From an uncultured Pseudomonadota bacterium (GTDB taxonomy: Bacteria; Pseudomonadota; Gammaproteobacteria; Burkholderiales; Methylophilaceae), in NCBI GenBank assembly GCA_903846555.1, contig CAINBI010000135.1:1-58117 (forward strand): a stretch of 58,117 nucleotides of DNA, read 5' to 3'. This document shows, in pieces, positions 28,338 to 38,062 of this stretch. Position 1 is the stretch's first letter. Each line of letters starts with the position of its first letter. The notes beneath the pieces are model-generated. The model was not told where the DNA came from. It did no database searches and saw only the letters and a program-made list of their open reading frames with translations. A program made the position numbers and the translations under genes.

Positions 28338-28859
28338 TTAGTCTTCAGCTACTGGTGTTTCAGCAGCTTCTATTGGCGCTTCAACAGCAACTTCTACTGT
28401 AGCAGCGGCTGCTTCTGCCTCAGCAGCTTTAGCTGCTTTAGCTGCGGCTGCAGCCTCGGCGGCTTGAGCTGCCTCTGCAGCGGCTTTAGCATCCGCTTCA
28501 GCTTTAGCTGCGTCAGCAACTGCTTTAGCTTTTGCCGCTTCTACAGCAACAATTTTAGCTTTAGCAGCATCTGCTTTAGCAGCATCTTTTGCTTTAGAAG
28601 TAACAGCATGCTCTGGGCCTTTAGCGTGAAACTTAACCAAACGTGCCACTGTATCAGACAGTTGAGCACCTTGACCTTGCCAGAATGTAACGCGTTCTTG
28701 ATCTACACGTAGTGCTTCAGCGCCTGCTTTGGCGGATGGATTGTAAAAACCAACACGCTCAATAAAGCGGCCATCACGACGGTTGCGTGAATCAGCTACT
28801 ACTAGGTTGTAGAAAGGAGTTTTTTTCGCGCCACCACGAGCTAAACGAATAATAACCAT
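28338..28859 (-). CDS. rpsP: Small-subunit ribosomal protein S16 with a long Ala/Lys/Glu tail
   Basis: The S16 core, about 80-85 residues ([34 protein letters not shown]), is complete. It is followed by some 90 residues made almost only of Ala, Lys, Glu, Asp and Val, ending AETPVAED, so the protein is twice the normal S16 length at 173 residues. The tail would form a long charged helix or stay disordered at the ribosome surface. First gene of the ribosomal operon, with a good promoter 45-70 nt upstream. Confidence 0.95.
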   Translation of the reverse strand: MVIIRLARGGAKKTPFYNLVVADSRNRRDGRFIERVGFYNPSAKAGAEALRVDQERVTFWQGQGAQLSDTVARLVKFHAKGPEHAVTSKAKDAAKADAAKAKIVAVEAAKAKAVADAAKAEADAKAAAEAAQAAEAAAAAKAAKAAEAEAAAATVEVAVEAPIEAAETPVAED

Positions 28860-28902
28860 ATCTTTGTTCTCTTTATTGAAAATTTATCGCAGAAAGGCGC
28901 GG

Positions 28903-28932
28903 ATTTTACGCTATAAACTGGGGGTTTGACAA
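28903..28932 (-). promoter_or_regulatory. Sigma70 promoter of the rpsP operon
   Basis: On the minus strand TTGTCA, an 18-nt spacer and TAAAAT; each hexamer differs from consensus at one base. About 45 nt before the rpsP start. Confidence 0.75.
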
Positions 28933-29017
28933 GAGGTTTTTGTACTTATCTATCAATTTAAATCAGGGAGCCTCTATTCATAAGTATAGATACCCCCCCA
29001 ACTTTGACCAGCTAGAT

Positions 29018-29710
29018 TCAGCGGTGTGTTCTATAGCGCGTAGGATCAACTAGCCCAGCCGCAGCGAAACCTTCGCGCCTTAATCTACAAGAATCGCACA
29101 AGCCACACGCCTCGCCTTGGCTATCGGCCTGATAACATGAAACCGTCATCGCATAATCTACGCCCAGCTTGGTTCCTAGTTGCACGATTTGCGCTTTGGT
29201 CATGTCAATCAGCGGCGCATGAATAGTGATTGTGTGACCTTCGACTGCGCTTTTGGTCGCCAAATTTGCCATAGCCTGAAATGCCTGCACATATTCGCCG
29301 CGACAGTCTGGGTAACCAGAATAATCCAGCGCGTTCACACCTATGAAAATATCCTGCGCTTTAAGCACCTCTGCCCAAGCTAACGCCAACGAAAGCATAA
29401 TGGTGTTGCGCGCAGGCACATACGTAATAGGAATGCCGATAGATTCAGTTTCTGGCACTGCAATTGCATCATCCGTCAGCGCAGAGCCGCCAAATAGCGA
29501 TAAATCTAAATTGGCAGTTTTATGCGCGACTGCGCCCATTACATTGGCCACTTTTTTAGCGGCATCTAATTCTGTAATATGTCGCTGGTGATAATCCAAG
29601 CTTAAACAATAACAATCAAAGCCTTGCGACTTTGCAATGGCAAGGCAAGTAGCGGAATCTAATCCACCAGACAGTAATACAACCGCATTCTTTTTAACTA
29701 TATTTTGCAT
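29018..29710 (-). CDS. queC: 7-cyano-7-deazaguanine synthase QueC
   Basis: ATP-dependent enzyme converting 7-carboxy-7-deazaguanine to preQ0 on the way to queuosine-modified tRNA. The PP-loop motif [12 protein letters not shown] is near the N-terminus and a zinc site ([17 protein letters not shown]) near the C-terminus. The ATG at 29710, with GGA ten bases upstream, gives about 230 residues. ATG at 29722 and GTG at 29734 are in-frame alternatives. It follows queE, the preceding pathway enzyme. Confidence 0.96.
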   Translation of the reverse strand: MQNIVKKNAVVLLSGGLDSATCLAIAKSQGFDCYCLSLDYHQRHITELDAAKKVANVMGAVAHKTANLDLSLFGGSALTDDAIAVPETESIGIPITYVPARNTIMLSLALAWAEVLKAQDIFIGVNALDYSGYPDCRGEYVQAFQAMANLATKSAVEGHTITIHAPLIDMTKAQIVQLGTKLGVDYAMTVSCYQADSQGEACGLCDSCRLRREGFAAAGLVDPTRYRTHR

Positions 29711-29749
29711 ACTTAAATCCATTTCCAAATCCACGCTTATATACCAGCT

Positions 29750-30388
29750 TTAAACACCAGGCCTCTCGCCCCACAAAATTTTATGCAGCTGAACTTGCAT
29801 GCGTACAGCTAATTTATCCGCCAGCACCCATTCGGCTAGTGCCGTTGGGTTAACTTGGCTATAGACTGGTGAAAATAACACCGGGCACTTTTCATTGATT
29901 TTATGCGTGCTTATCAGCTCTTTTGCCCATTCGTAATCTTCACGATTACACAGCACAAACTTTACTTCGTCTTGAGGTTTTAGGTGCGTTAGATTAGTCC
30001 ATAGATTATTTTCAACCTCTCCAGAAGCTGGTGTTTTAATATCTAGGATGACCGATACACGCTTATCCACAGGGCCAATATCAATAGCGCCACCCGTTTC
30101 TAATGACACGCTGTAGCCTGCGTCACATAAATCTTTAAGTAGCCTATGGCAGTCTTTTTGGGCGAGCGGCTCACCGCCTGTCACTGTGACATATTGCGTA
30201 CCGAACTCGGCAACCTTAACTAAAATATCAGTAATATCAATATTACTCCCACCACTAAAAGCATAAGCGGTATCGCAATACACGCAGCGCATCGGACAAC
30301 CAGTCAGGCGCACAAACACCGTAGGCAAGCCGATGCGCGATGATTCACCTTGTAACGAATGGAAAATTTCGTGAATTTTGAGTTTCAT
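29750..30388 (-). CDS. queE: 7-carboxy-7-deazaguanine synthase QueE
   Basis: Radical-SAM enzyme that makes the 7-deazaguanine core from 6-carboxytetrahydropterin. 212 residues. The cluster cysteines are 31, 35 and 38 in GCPMRCVYCDT, with the conserved SLQGES opening and VTGGEPLAQ (SAM-binding GGE). It lies between cpoB and queC; an intrinsic terminator separates it from the tol-pal genes, so queEC must have its own promoter or rely on read-through. Confidence 0.96.
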   Translation of the reverse strand: MKLKIHEIFHSLQGESSRIGLPTVFVRLTGCPMRCVYCDTAYAFSGGSNIDITDILVKVAEFGTQYVTVTGGEPLAQKDCHRLLKDLCDAGYSVSLETGGAIDIGPVDKRVSVILDIKTPASGEVENNLWTNLTHLKPQDEVKFVLCNREDYEWAKELISTHKINEKCPVLFSPVYSQVNPTALAEWVLADKLAVRMQVQLHKILWGERPGV

Positions 30389-30417
30389 TGAAAGTTTAAA
30401 TAGTAAAAAATACTTAG

Positions 30418-30457
30418 TGATGAAAAAATAGCGCCGACTTGTGATTGGCGCTATTTT
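30418..30457 (-). terminator. Intrinsic terminator downstream of cpoB
   Basis: A perfect 11-bp stem AAAATAGCGCC / GGCGCTATTTT with an 11-nt loop; on the minus strand the stem runs into a T-run. It marks the end of the tol-pal-cpoB transcript ahead of queE. Confidence 0.85.
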
Positions 30458-30532
30458 AACTTAAAACCTATTTCAGCATAAAACTTATGCATGCCGCAAT
30501 TTAAAACATACGAATACTCAACTCTGATGTTT

Positions 30533-31384
30533 TTACTTAATTGCCTCCAATGCTTTTAACCGCTTTTGTGCGGTTGGCGTAACTTCACTACTAGGAAACT
30601 TTGCAATTAAATCACGCAGGGTTCTTTTGGCGTCGGGTACTAAACCTAGCTGAATTTGGCTGTTGGCCATATTCATCATTGCTTCAGGCAGCCTCAAGCT
30701 GTCAGGGTGCAGATCCCGTACTTTTTGCTGGGTAGCGATTGCTGACTTGTAGTTTTTTAAAGCAAATTGTGTGTACCCTAGGCCGTATAAAGCATCTGCT
30801 GCCAGCGCACTATTTGGGAAATCTTTTAGAAATTTATCGTATGCATTAAAAGCTTCTTTATGTTTTGATTCTTTAGATAAACCATTGGCAAGCTCTAGCA
30901 ATTGATATTCCTGCGTATTCCTACTAGGCGCAGTTGAAGTTACAGAAGGTGCGGCAACCTCTACAGAAGGTGCTGCCGCCACAGGTAATGCGCCGCTCTC
31001 GAGCTTACGCAATCGGGTATCGGTGTCACCATACAGGTCTTTTTGTCGCTGCTCTGTCGCCTCGACATTATGGTTTGCCACTTCAAGCTCGCCTTTAAGC
31101 CTTGAAATTTCTTGCTTTAATGCTTCCAGCTGATTTTGCATATCCATCAGCCCCTCGCCCTTGGTAATTACCTCAATAGCAATAACACGCTGTTCAAGCG
31201 CTTGCTGGCCTTTTTTTAAACCAGCAGTTTCGCTTTGTGCCGCCTGATTCTGGCTATTCATCGTCGCTTCTACTTCAAGAATTTTTTTACGCGCTTCTTT
31301 GTCATCAAATAAAGCGGCATGGCTACTCATAGAAAATAGTTGCATTGCTAACAATAGCTTAGTCAGAATCAGTTTTTTCATCAT
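30533..31384 (-). CDS. cpoB: Cell division coordinator CpoB (YbgF)
   Basis: Periplasmic protein of 283 residues that links Tol-Pal function with peptidoglycan synthesis during constriction. An N-terminal signal peptide (LLLAMQLFSMSSHAALF) is followed by a coiled-coil trimerisation region (about 35-130), a short Ala/Pro/Ser linker, and C-terminal tetratricopeptide repeats (LYGLGYTQFALKNYKSAI and the helices around it). It is the last gene of the tol-pal cluster, the usual position. Confidence 0.94.
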   Translation of the reverse strand: MMKKLILTKLLLAMQLFSMSSHAALFDDKEARKKILEVEATMNSQNQAAQSETAGLKKGQQALEQRVIAIEVITKGEGLMDMQNQLEALKQEISRLKGELEVANHNVEATEQRQKDLYGDTDTRLRKLESGALPVAAAPSVEVAAPSVTSTAPSRNTQEYQLLELANGLSKESKHKEAFNAYDKFLKDFPNSALAADALYGLGYTQFALKNYKSAIATQQKVRDLHPDSLRLPEAMMNMANSQIQLGLVPDAKRTLRDLIAKFPSSEVTPTAQKRLKALEAIK

Positions 31385-31429
31385 AATAATTTTATATCTT
31401 CAATAAAAATTGCGAACAGCCCGTCTGAC

Positions 31430-32008
31430 TTATTCGTTCTCGTAAACGATATCAACGCGGCGATTCATTTTTGCACACGCTTCATCAGCACAAGCTTCTG
31501 TCGCTTTTTCTTCACCAAAGCTTACAGTTTCAATTTGCTTGTCTTGCACACCAAGTAAATTAAGTGATTTTTTAACCGCCACTGAACGACGTTGACCTAG
31601 AGATAAGTTGTATTCACGCGTGCCGCGTTCATCGGTATTACCTTGCAGAATTACTTTTGCATTGCCGTTAGTGATGAGGTATTTTGCGTGCGCTTCTATC
31701 ATAGGACGAAACTCTGCTTTAACTGCGTCACTATCAAAATCAAAATAGATATTACGTTTTGATAAAATATTGCTTGGATCTTTTAACGGGTTATAGCCGC
31801 TAGCGCTAGCGTGACCATCAATTGACACTTCTTTAACCGCTGAAGTATCAGCGCCACTTGTAGCGTCAGCGGGTTTAGTGGCCGTCGCTGGGCTTTTATC
31901 TACTACTGAAGCCGGTTTATCAACCATAGGCGTACTTTTACAAGCGCTTAACAATAATGCCAGCGCTAATCCGCTGAGTAGTTTGGTATTCCATGTAGAT
32001 TTGTTCAT
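31430..32008 (-). CDS. pal: Peptidoglycan-associated lipoprotein Pal
   Basis: Outer-membrane lipoprotein of 192 residues that anchors the envelope to peptidoglycan through its OmpA-like domain. The lipobox LLLSAC puts the lipidated cysteine at residue 23, followed by a flexible Ser/Thr/Ala/Lys linker. The OmpA domain shows YFDFDSDAVK, QGNTDERGTREYNLSLGQRR and the C-terminal MNRRVDIVY. Between tolB and cpoB. Confidence 0.97.
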   Translation of the reverse strand: MNKSTWNTKLLSGLALALLLSACKSTPMVDKPASVVDKSPATATKPADATSGADTSAVKEVSIDGHASASGYNPLKDPSNILSKRNIYFDFDSDAVKAEFRPMIEAHAKYLITNGNAKVILQGNTDERGTREYNLSLGQRRSVAVKKSLNLLGVQDKQIETVSFGEEKATEACADEACAKMNRRVDIVYENE

Positions 32009-32076
32009 ATTGCTCTCCTATAAAATAATGCTAAAAAGTAACACTAAAAAGTAGTATTAAAAAATACTGTAAAAAA

Positions 32077-33369
32077 TTAATTGAGTAACGGACCCCAAGC
32101 TGGCTCACGTATATCTCCGCCAGACTCGTTTAAACGTTGCTTCACGCGACCATCTGCCGATACCGCCGCCAGCGCACCATGACCGCCGACGCGGGTGGCG
32201 TAGAGTAATATCCGACTATTTGGCGCAAAACTTGGCGACTCATCCTGCGAACCTTCGCTTAATATTTGCACTTGACCGCTCGCTAAATTTTGCAACGCCA
32301 CGCGAAATTTACCACCATCATTACGTATCATCGCCAATGATTTACCATCTGGTGAAAAACGCGGACTGACATTGTAAGCGCCTTCAAAAGTCACCCGTTG
32401 CGGCTCACCTCCGCTAGAGGACACTTTGTAAATTTGCGGTTTTCCACCACGGTCTGAGCTGAAGTAAATCCATTTAGCATCGGTCGACCAAGTTGGCTCG
32501 GTATCTATCGCACTGCTTTTAGTGATTTGTTGCAAACCTGAACCATCGGCGTTAATGGTATATACCTGCGAGTTAGCGCCATATGTGAGCACTATGGCTA
32601 ATTTACTGCCATCAGGCGCCCAAGACGGAGCACTATTATTACCCTTAAAATTAGCGAGTACAGTGCGCTGACCGCTTAAGGTTTGCACAAATATAATCGG
32701 CTTTTTCTTTTCAAAAGATACGTAAGCAAGCTTACTGCCATCTGGCGACCAGGCAGGCGAAATAATAGGTTCTTTTGATGACACCATTGTGAGAGGGTTT
32801 TCACCATCAGCATCTGCTATTCTTAATGCATAGCGCCCATTAGATTTATTGATATAAGCAATGCGGCTGGCAAAGATGCCCACTTCTCCTGTGAGTTTTT
32901 GATAAATCACATCGGCGATTTTATGGGCTGTAGCTCTAAGCTGGTTGGGTGCAATATTGTATTGCATGCCAGTTAATTGCGTTTGCTTCAGCACGTCTGC
33001 TAGCTGGAAAGTCACTTTTAAGCGATTGTCTGGTAGCGTTTCTACAACACCCACCGCCATTGCTTGCGCCTGTAATGCTGCCCATTCGGCATATTTAATT
33101 TGCATAATATCACTTGGGTGATTTACCACTCCACCCGTTTCAAGCACACGAAATAAGCCGCTACGGCGTAAATCTGCGCTAACAATGGTACTGATATTCT
33201 CTTGGTCGGCTGTAGCTACCTGCGCAAATGGTACGATTGCCACTGGCAGCTGTTGTGCACTTCCGCCGCTAATTTCAATTTCCAGTGCAGCATTTGCGAT
33301 GAATGAAATGCACAAGCTTGCGGAGAAAACTACACCTCTGATGGCATGTTTAAATATTTGTCTATTCAT
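32077..33369 (-). CDS. tolB: Tol-Pal system periplasmic protein TolB
   Basis: Periplasmic protein of 430 residues that binds Pal and is released by TolA pulling. A signal peptide ends near Ala27 (SFIANAA), then a mixed alpha/beta domain, then a six-blade beta-propeller built from repeats of the form SPAWSPDGSKLAYVS, seen five times. The N-terminal TolA-binding strand expected for the family lies just after the cleavage site. Confidence 0.97.
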   Translation of the reverse strand: MNRQIFKHAIRGVVFSASLCISFIANAALEIEISGGSAQQLPVAIVPFAQVATADQENISTIVSADLRRSGLFRVLETGGVVNHPSDIMQIKYAEWAALQAQAMAVGVVETLPDNRLKVTFQLADVLKQTQLTGMQYNIAPNQLRATAHKIADVIYQKLTGEVGIFASRIAYINKSNGRYALRIADADGENPLTMVSSKEPIISPAWSPDGSKLAYVSFEKKKPIIFVQTLSGQRTVLANFKGNNSAPSWAPDGSKLAIVLTYGANSQVYTINADGSGLQQITKSSAIDTEPTWSTDAKWIYFSSDRGGKPQIYKVSSSGGEPQRVTFEGAYNVSPRFSPDGKSLAMIRNDGGKFRVALQNLASGQVQILSEGSQDESPSFAPNSRILLYATRVGGHGALAAVSADGRVKQRLNESGGDIREPAWGPLLN

Positions 33370-33498
33370 AAGCGATGGTACGTCATAAGTGGCCGTTAAT
33401 TGTAAAGATTACGTTTGATTTTACTGCATCCACATATTGATAGCACGCAATTTACACTTTGTTACAAATCTTAAACAATGCTTCACCCAGTAATGCTG

Positions 33499-34314
33499 CT
33501 AATCATTCGGGCGGAACTTCAATTTCAAGCTTCTAAACTGTGAAAAAAGTGATTTATCTTCTGGCAAAGGCAATGGCTCAGAGACAATAATAGCGCGCTC
33601 TACAGCCTCATCGCAAGCTCCGCTACCACTAGATTTAATCAGTTTTGGGCTACCACTTAACTGTCCCGTTGGCAGTAACGCAATATCAAACTTGAGCTCA
33701 GGATTACCTTCACCGCATAATGTTTTATTAACGTTGCTACGAATTTTGGCTTGTATCTTATTAATGTAATCGCCCACTACACCAGCATTCGCCGCCGCCT
33801 TAGCAGAAACGGCCTGCTTATCGCCTTCAGATTTATCATCAGCTAATGCTTCTTGCTGCAATTTTTTTAGCGCATCATTTTGAACAACGGGTTTTTTATC
33901 TTTTGGCGGCTGGTCTTTACTTACTTCATCTTTTAACGCATCCAGTTGCTTCTTTTGTTCTAGCGCCTTCTCTTTTTTCACTTGGTCAGCGAGTTTTTTT
34001 TGCTCAAGCTCCTGCTTCTTTTTAAGCAGCGCAATGTCAGCGTTAGGCGCTTCTTCTGGGTTCTCTTCTGCTATAGGTTCAGGCTTAGGCATTTCTTTTA
34101 CAACAGGCTCTGGCGTTGGTTTTGGCGTGCGCTCAGGCTTTTGCACTGAATTCTTCGGCAAACTGTCCCACAACTCCACTTCGGCAATGTTCAGCACAGG
34201 ATGTGCCGCTTTCCAGTTAAAAGAAATCAGTAGCGCAGCAAGCAAAACTACATGCACGCCGATGGCTAAGGCACCAGCTTTCCAAGAAACATCTTTTTCG
34301 TACGCTCTAATCAT
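33499..34314 (-). CDS. tolA: Tol-Pal system protein TolA
   Basis: Inner-membrane energy transducer of 271 residues: one N-terminal membrane helix (ALAIGVHVVLLAALLISF), a Pro/Glu segment, a Lys/Gln/Glu-rich alpha-helical arm spanning the periplasm (about 90-170), and a C-terminal TolA domain (INKIQAKIRSNVNKTLCG). The helical arm is much shorter than in E. coli TolA, common in betaproteobacteria. Works with TolQR. Confidence 0.95.
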   Translation of the reverse strand: MIRAYEKDVSWKAGALAIGVHVVLLAALLISFNWKAAHPVLNIAEVELWDSLPKNSVQKPERTPKPTPEPVVKEMPKPEPIAEENPEEAPNADIALLKKKQELEQKKLADQVKKEKALEQKKQLDALKDEVSKDQPPKDKKPVVQNDALKKLQQEALADDKSEGDKQAVSAKAAANAGVVGDYINKIQAKIRSNVNKTLCGEGNPELKFDIALLPTGQLSGSPKLIKSSGSGACDEAVERAIIVSEPLPLPEDKSLFSQFRSLKLKFRPND

Positions 34315-34342
34315 TCGCTCAAACTATTTTGTTAATGACAGC

Positions 34343-34750
34343 TTATGAGGCAGGCGCTAACAAAAGCCCAACTTTATCAATCTTATTCTGTTTGAGTAAA
34401 TCCATCACACCGATCACATCGTCATACTTCACATTTTTATCAGCCGCAATCACCACGGAACGCTCCGGCGACTTGCTTAGCGCGTTACGCACGGCTAACA
34501 ACAGCTCATCGCGTTGCATTGGCTTATTGTCCAGCTCAATTTTATGATCGAGCTTAACGGTCAACACCACTGGCGGCAAGGTCGGTTGCTTTAGCGCTTG
34601 ACCAACCTTAGGCAAATCAACCACGCCCGGGTTCGTCATCGGGGCGGTAACCATAAAAATAACCAGCAACACCAGCGTGACATCAATGTAAGGTACGACA
34701 TTGATTTGGTTTATTAAGCGGCGTTTACTTGTGCGTGACATCGTGAGCAA
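34343..34750 (-). CDS. tolR: Tol-Pal system protein TolR
   Basis: 135-residue ExbD/TolR family protein with one membrane helix carrying the proton-path aspartate (VPYIDVTLVLLVIFMV) and a periplasmic domain. Forms the proton-driven motor with TolQ. Three nt after tolQ. Confidence 0.96.
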   Translation of the reverse strand: MLTMSRTSKRRLINQINVVPYIDVTLVLLVIFMVTAPMTNPGVVDLPKVGQALKQPTLPPVVLTVKLDHKIELDNKPMQRDELLLAVRNALSKSPERSVVIAADKNVKYDDVIGVMDLLKQNKIDKVGLLLAPAS

Positions 34751-34753
34751 CCC

Positions 34754-35434
34754 TTATGATTTGCGCTGCAAAATATTGGTAAACTCTTCCATAAAGCTTT
34801 CGTAGCGTACCGAAAGTCGGTCTACGCTTGAGGCAAAACGGTTGTAGGCGATTACCGCTGGAATAGCCGCAAATAAGCCAATCGCCGTTGCCACCAAAGC
34901 CTCGGCAATACCAGGCGCGACCTGACTAAGCGTGGCTTGTGCAACGTTAGATAAGCCTCTAAAGGCATTCATAATACCCCACACTGTACCAAACAAGCCG
35001 ATGTACGGGCTGACAGAACCTACTGAGGCTAAAAAAGGTAGATGTGCGTCAAGGTCATCCAACTCACGGTTATACGCGGCACGCATGGCGCGACGTGAGC
35101 CTTCCATCAAGTCGGATATTTCCATACGCGGCTGGTGTTTATGGCGGGTATATTCTTTAAAGCCTGCTTCAAATATGCTCGCCATGCCTTGTGACTTTCT
35201 GCGGCTGGCAGTTAATCCTTCAAACAGTTTGTTTAAATCACCACCAGTCCAAAAGGCATTTTCAAAATCATCTGCGCCAGTTTCTGCGCGCTTAATGGTG
35301 GCTACTTTAATAAAAATATACCACCATGAAAATAAAGAAGTGATTAACAAAACCACCAGCACCAATTGCACGGGTAGGCTAGCGCCCGCCACTAGCGAGA
35401 AAATTGACATATCATTGTCGACAGCTATAGCCAT
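34754..35434 (-). CDS. tolQ: Tol-Pal system protein TolQ
   Basis: 226-residue MotA/TolQ/ExbB proton channel with three membrane segments, the conserved PYIGLFGTVWGIMNAF block (second helix) and the ALVATAIGLFAAIPAVIAYN third helix. First of the tol genes proper; ybgC lies about 100 nt upstream. Confidence 0.96.
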   Translation of the reverse strand: MAIAVDNDMSIFSLVAGASLPVQLVLVVLLITSLFSWWYIFIKVATIKRAETGADDFENAFWTGGDLNKLFEGLTASRRKSQGMASIFEAGFKEYTRHKHQPRMEISDLMEGSRRAMRAAYNRELDDLDAHLPFLASVGSVSPYIGLFGTVWGIMNAFRGLSNVAQATLSQVAPGIAEALVATAIGLFAAIPAVIAYNRFASSVDRLSVRYESFMEEFTNILQRKS

Positions 35435-35537
35435 AATTGCTCCAATTTTGTTTTATTCATCATATATTTTGTTCGCTTATCTTAATTCACGAGCCTTAAT
35501 TCACACGTCTTAATGTATGGATTTTAATTTACGCAAC

Positions 35538-35927
35538 TCAATCCATCGCCACTTTAACCACCGCAGGAATGCCAACTGGTTTAAAGCTTGCTGCATCAAC
35601 GCAGGCCAGCTTGACTGTAGCTTCTAGCAACACTTGATGACCTCGCGTGATGGTTTGCAGAAACGTCATACTGCCATGCCCCATTTTAATTTTCCGACTC
35701 TTAACTGCTAATAGGTCATTAAAGCGTGCTGGGCTTTTAAAAGTAAGTGCCATGCTATGCACCACAAATATGATGCCTAGATCATTTTTTAGTGCTGTTT
35801 GTTCAAAACCAAGCGCACGTAGCCATTCGGTTCTGGCGCGTTCCATAAAATTTAAATAATTGGCGTGGTAAACCACTCCGCCGCTGTCGGTATCTTCGTA
35901 ATAAACGCGAATAGGCCAAGTGAACAT
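35538..35927 (-). CDS. ybgC: Tol-Pal associated acyl-CoA thioesterase YbgC
   Basis: Hot-dog fold thioesterase of about 129 residues with the active-site block YYEDTDSGGVVYHANYLNF. The ATG at 35927 has AGAGG five bases upstream and gives the usual N-terminus; a TTG at 35978 that overlaps ruvB is unlikely. Stands between ruvB and tolQ, the standard order. In gammaproteobacteria it acts on short-chain acyl-CoA and interacts with phospholipid synthesis. Confidence 0.93.
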   Translation of the reverse strand: MFTWPIRVYYEDTDSGGVVYHANYLNFMERARTEWLRALGFEQTALKNDLGIIFVVHSMALTFKSPARFNDLLAVKSRKIKMGHGSMTFLQTITRGHQVLLEATVKLACVDAASFKPVGIPAVVKVAMD

Positions 35928-35971
35928 ACTAGCCTCTAGCTCAGATTGATAGGCTACAGAATGGCTCAATG

Positions 35972-37000
35972 TTACCAAGTCTCGCCACTTAAATGCTTAG
36001 GCATGGGCATAGCAAAATGTTGATACGATAAGCTGGTGGCCACGCGACCTCGTGGGGTGCGCATTAAATAACCTTGCTGAATCAAATATGGCTCCAGCAC
36101 ATCTTCAATAGTTTCGCGCTCTTCACCAATGGCGGCGGCTAGGTTATCCAACCCTACTGGGCCGCCGTTAAACTTCTCTAATACGGCCAGCAGCAATTTT
36201 CTGTCCATCACATCAAAACCAAGCTTATCGACATCCAGCATTTTTAACGCAGCATCCGCCACATCCGCTGAAACGGTGCCATCGCCTTTTACTTGTGCAT
36301 AATCTCTTACTCGGCGTAGTAGCCTATTAGCAATGCGTGGCGTACCGCGCGAACGTTTAGCAATTTCAAAAGCACCAGTATTGACCATCTCAACTTCTAG
36401 TAGACCTGCACTACGCTGCACGATACGCGCCAATTCTTCTGAAGTATAAAATTCCAGACGCGACACAATGCCGAAGCGGTCACGCAAAGGATTAGTCAGC
36501 ATTCCCGCCCGCGTAGTTGCACCAATTAAGGTGAATGGTGGCAAATCTAATCGCACACTGCGCGCCGCTGGGCCTTCGCCTATCATAATGTCCAGCCGAT
36601 AATCTTCCATCGCTGGGTATAAAATCTCTTCAACTACTGGTGAAAGCCGATGAATTTCATCAATAAAAAGCACATCATTAGGTTCAAGATTAGTCAGCAG
36701 CGCGGCTAAATCGCCCGCCCGTTCTAGCACTGGGCCTGAGGTTTGACGCATATTCACGCCCATCTCTTTGGCAATAATATGCGCCAAAGTGGTTTTACCT
36801 AAGCCTGGTGGGCCAAATAGCAATACGTGGTCTAGCGGCTCGCTGCGACCACGCGCGGCGTTAATGAAAATCTCTAACTGGCTACGCGCTTTTTCTTGTC
36901 CAACATATTCGTCTAAAAGTTTGGGGCGCAGCGCACGCTCTAATGCCTCTTCACGAGGGCTTTCAGCCTCAGGCGCAATCAGGCGGTCAGTTTCTATCAT
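35972..37000 (-). CDS. ruvB: Holliday junction branch migration ATPase RuvB
   Basis: 342-residue AAA+ motor that, with RuvA, drives branch migration. Walker [13 protein letters not shown], Walker [13 protein letters not shown], sensor 1 [10 protein letters not shown], and the C-terminal winged helix ([11 protein letters not shown]). Unlike ruvA and ruvC it is set apart by two unrelated genes; its start overlaps the upstream permease stop by 4 bp. Confidence 0.97.
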   Translation of the reverse strand: MIETDRLIAPEAESPREEALERALRPKLLDEYVGQEKARSQLEIFINAARGRSEPLDHVLLFGPPGLGKTTLAHIIAKEMGVNMRQTSGPVLERAGDLAALLTNLEPNDVLFIDEIHRLSPVVEEILYPAMEDYRLDIMIGEGPAARSVRLDLPPFTLIGATTRAGMLTNPLRDRFGIVSRLEFYTSEELARIVQRSAGLLEVEMVNTGAFEIAKRSRGTPRIANRLLRRVRDYAQVKGDGTVSADVADAALKMLDVDKLGFDVMDRKLLLAVLEKFNGGPVGLDNLAAAIGEERETIEDVLEPYLIQQGYLMRTPRGRVATSLSYQHFAMPMPKHLSGETW

Positions 37001-38055
37001 AGCGTTTCGTGCGCTTTCTTATTTTGCAAAGCAATCCAGTGAGTAATCAGCGTGAGTCCAACTGCCAGTAATGTAGGGCCAAGAAAAATACCGATAAAGC
37101 CAAAAGCAAGCGCCCCACCCAACACGCCCAACACCACCAGTAATACGGGCAAATGCGACGAGTGACTAATCAAAATCGGCTTAACGACATTGTCCACACT
37201 GCTAATGGCCAATAAACCATACAGTGCTAGAAAAATTGCCCAGCCATGCTCGCCATGACTAAATAACCATAGTGCGGTGCCGCCCCATATGAGTGGCGGG
37301 CCTACGGGGATAGCAGACAAGAAAAATGTGGCTAAGGCTAACAATAATGGCATAGGTGCGCCAGCACACAAAAACCCGACCAGCGCCACCGCAGCTTGCG
37401 CTAAAGCCGTTCCAAAAATACCGAGCATCACGCCTTTGACGGTGTTGCATGACAAGAGCAGCATCTCCTCACCCAATGCACCACCAAGCCTACGTACCAT
37501 TGCAATCACATTAGCGGCTAATCGCATACCGTCACGATAAAAGAAAAAAGCCACAAATACCACCAAAAGTAATTGCACAAAGCCGCCAGCCACCAATTGC
37601 ACGGCTTGTAAACTGAAGGCGCGCATCGGCTCATAATACTGCTGCAACAGCTTCATCAGCTCGTCATGACTCACCGTAGCTCGCTCCCAGAAGTCAGTTG
37701 CTTGGTCACCGATCAGCGGCAGGCTTCGCACCCAATCTGGTGCAAGCGGTTGTAGATTATGAAATACCTTTTCCATCTCATTTAACAACATCGCAGCTGA
37801 TTCGGCCAGATTAGCCGCAAGGTAAGCCATAGGTAAAATCAACGAAATCAGCAGTAGCAAAGTCATGACGATTGCCGCCAAGGTATCGCGCTTGCCTAAA
37901 CTTTGCCATACGCGATGATAGAGCGGCCAAGTAAACAAGCAAATAATGGCCGCAAACAAAATGGCCGCCATAAAAGGCCGCAGCACAGACGCGCAACCAA
38001 TGATGAGTAAAGCAATCAGCGAAATACGTGTGATTTGATTAAGATTAATCATCAT
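36997..38055 (-). CDS. AI-2E family membrane permease (PerM-like)
   Basis: Inner-membrane protein of 352 residues with seven to eight hydrophobic segments, including the family block [21 protein letters not shown] and the C-terminal [15 protein letters not shown]. Members have been linked to autoinducer-2 export, Na+/H+ exchange or other small-molecule traffic; the substrate here is unknown. Overlaps ruvB by 4 bp and follows the DUF4349 gene after 7 nt. Confidence 0.85.
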   Translation of the reverse strand: MMINLNQITRISLIALLIIGCASVLRPFMAAILFAAIICLFTWPLYHRVWQSLGKRDTLAAIVMTLLLLISLILPMAYLAANLAESAAMLLNEMEKVFHNLQPLAPDWVRSLPLIGDQATDFWERATVSHDELMKLLQQYYEPMRAFSLQAVQLVAGGFVQLLLVVFVAFFFYRDGMRLAANVIAMVRRLGGALGEEMLLLSCNTVKGVMLGIFGTALAQAAVALVGFLCAGAPMPLLLALATFFLSAIPVGPPLIWGGTALWLFSHGEHGWAIFLALYGLLAISSVDNVVKPILISHSSHLPVLLVVLGVLGGALAFGFIGIFLGPTLLAVGLTLITHWIALQNKKAHETL

Positions 38056-38062
38056 TTTTGCA

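Noticed and set aside
28464-28712. 82-codon plus-strand frame rich in Ser, Cys and Phe
   Set aside because: It is the antisense of the Ala/Lys/Glu tail of S16; composition is a by-product of that repeat.
28966-28981. GGGAGCCTCTATTCAT resembles the inverted repeat of the MITE at 18709
   Set aside because: Only one end, several mismatches and no partner end nearby; it could be chance.
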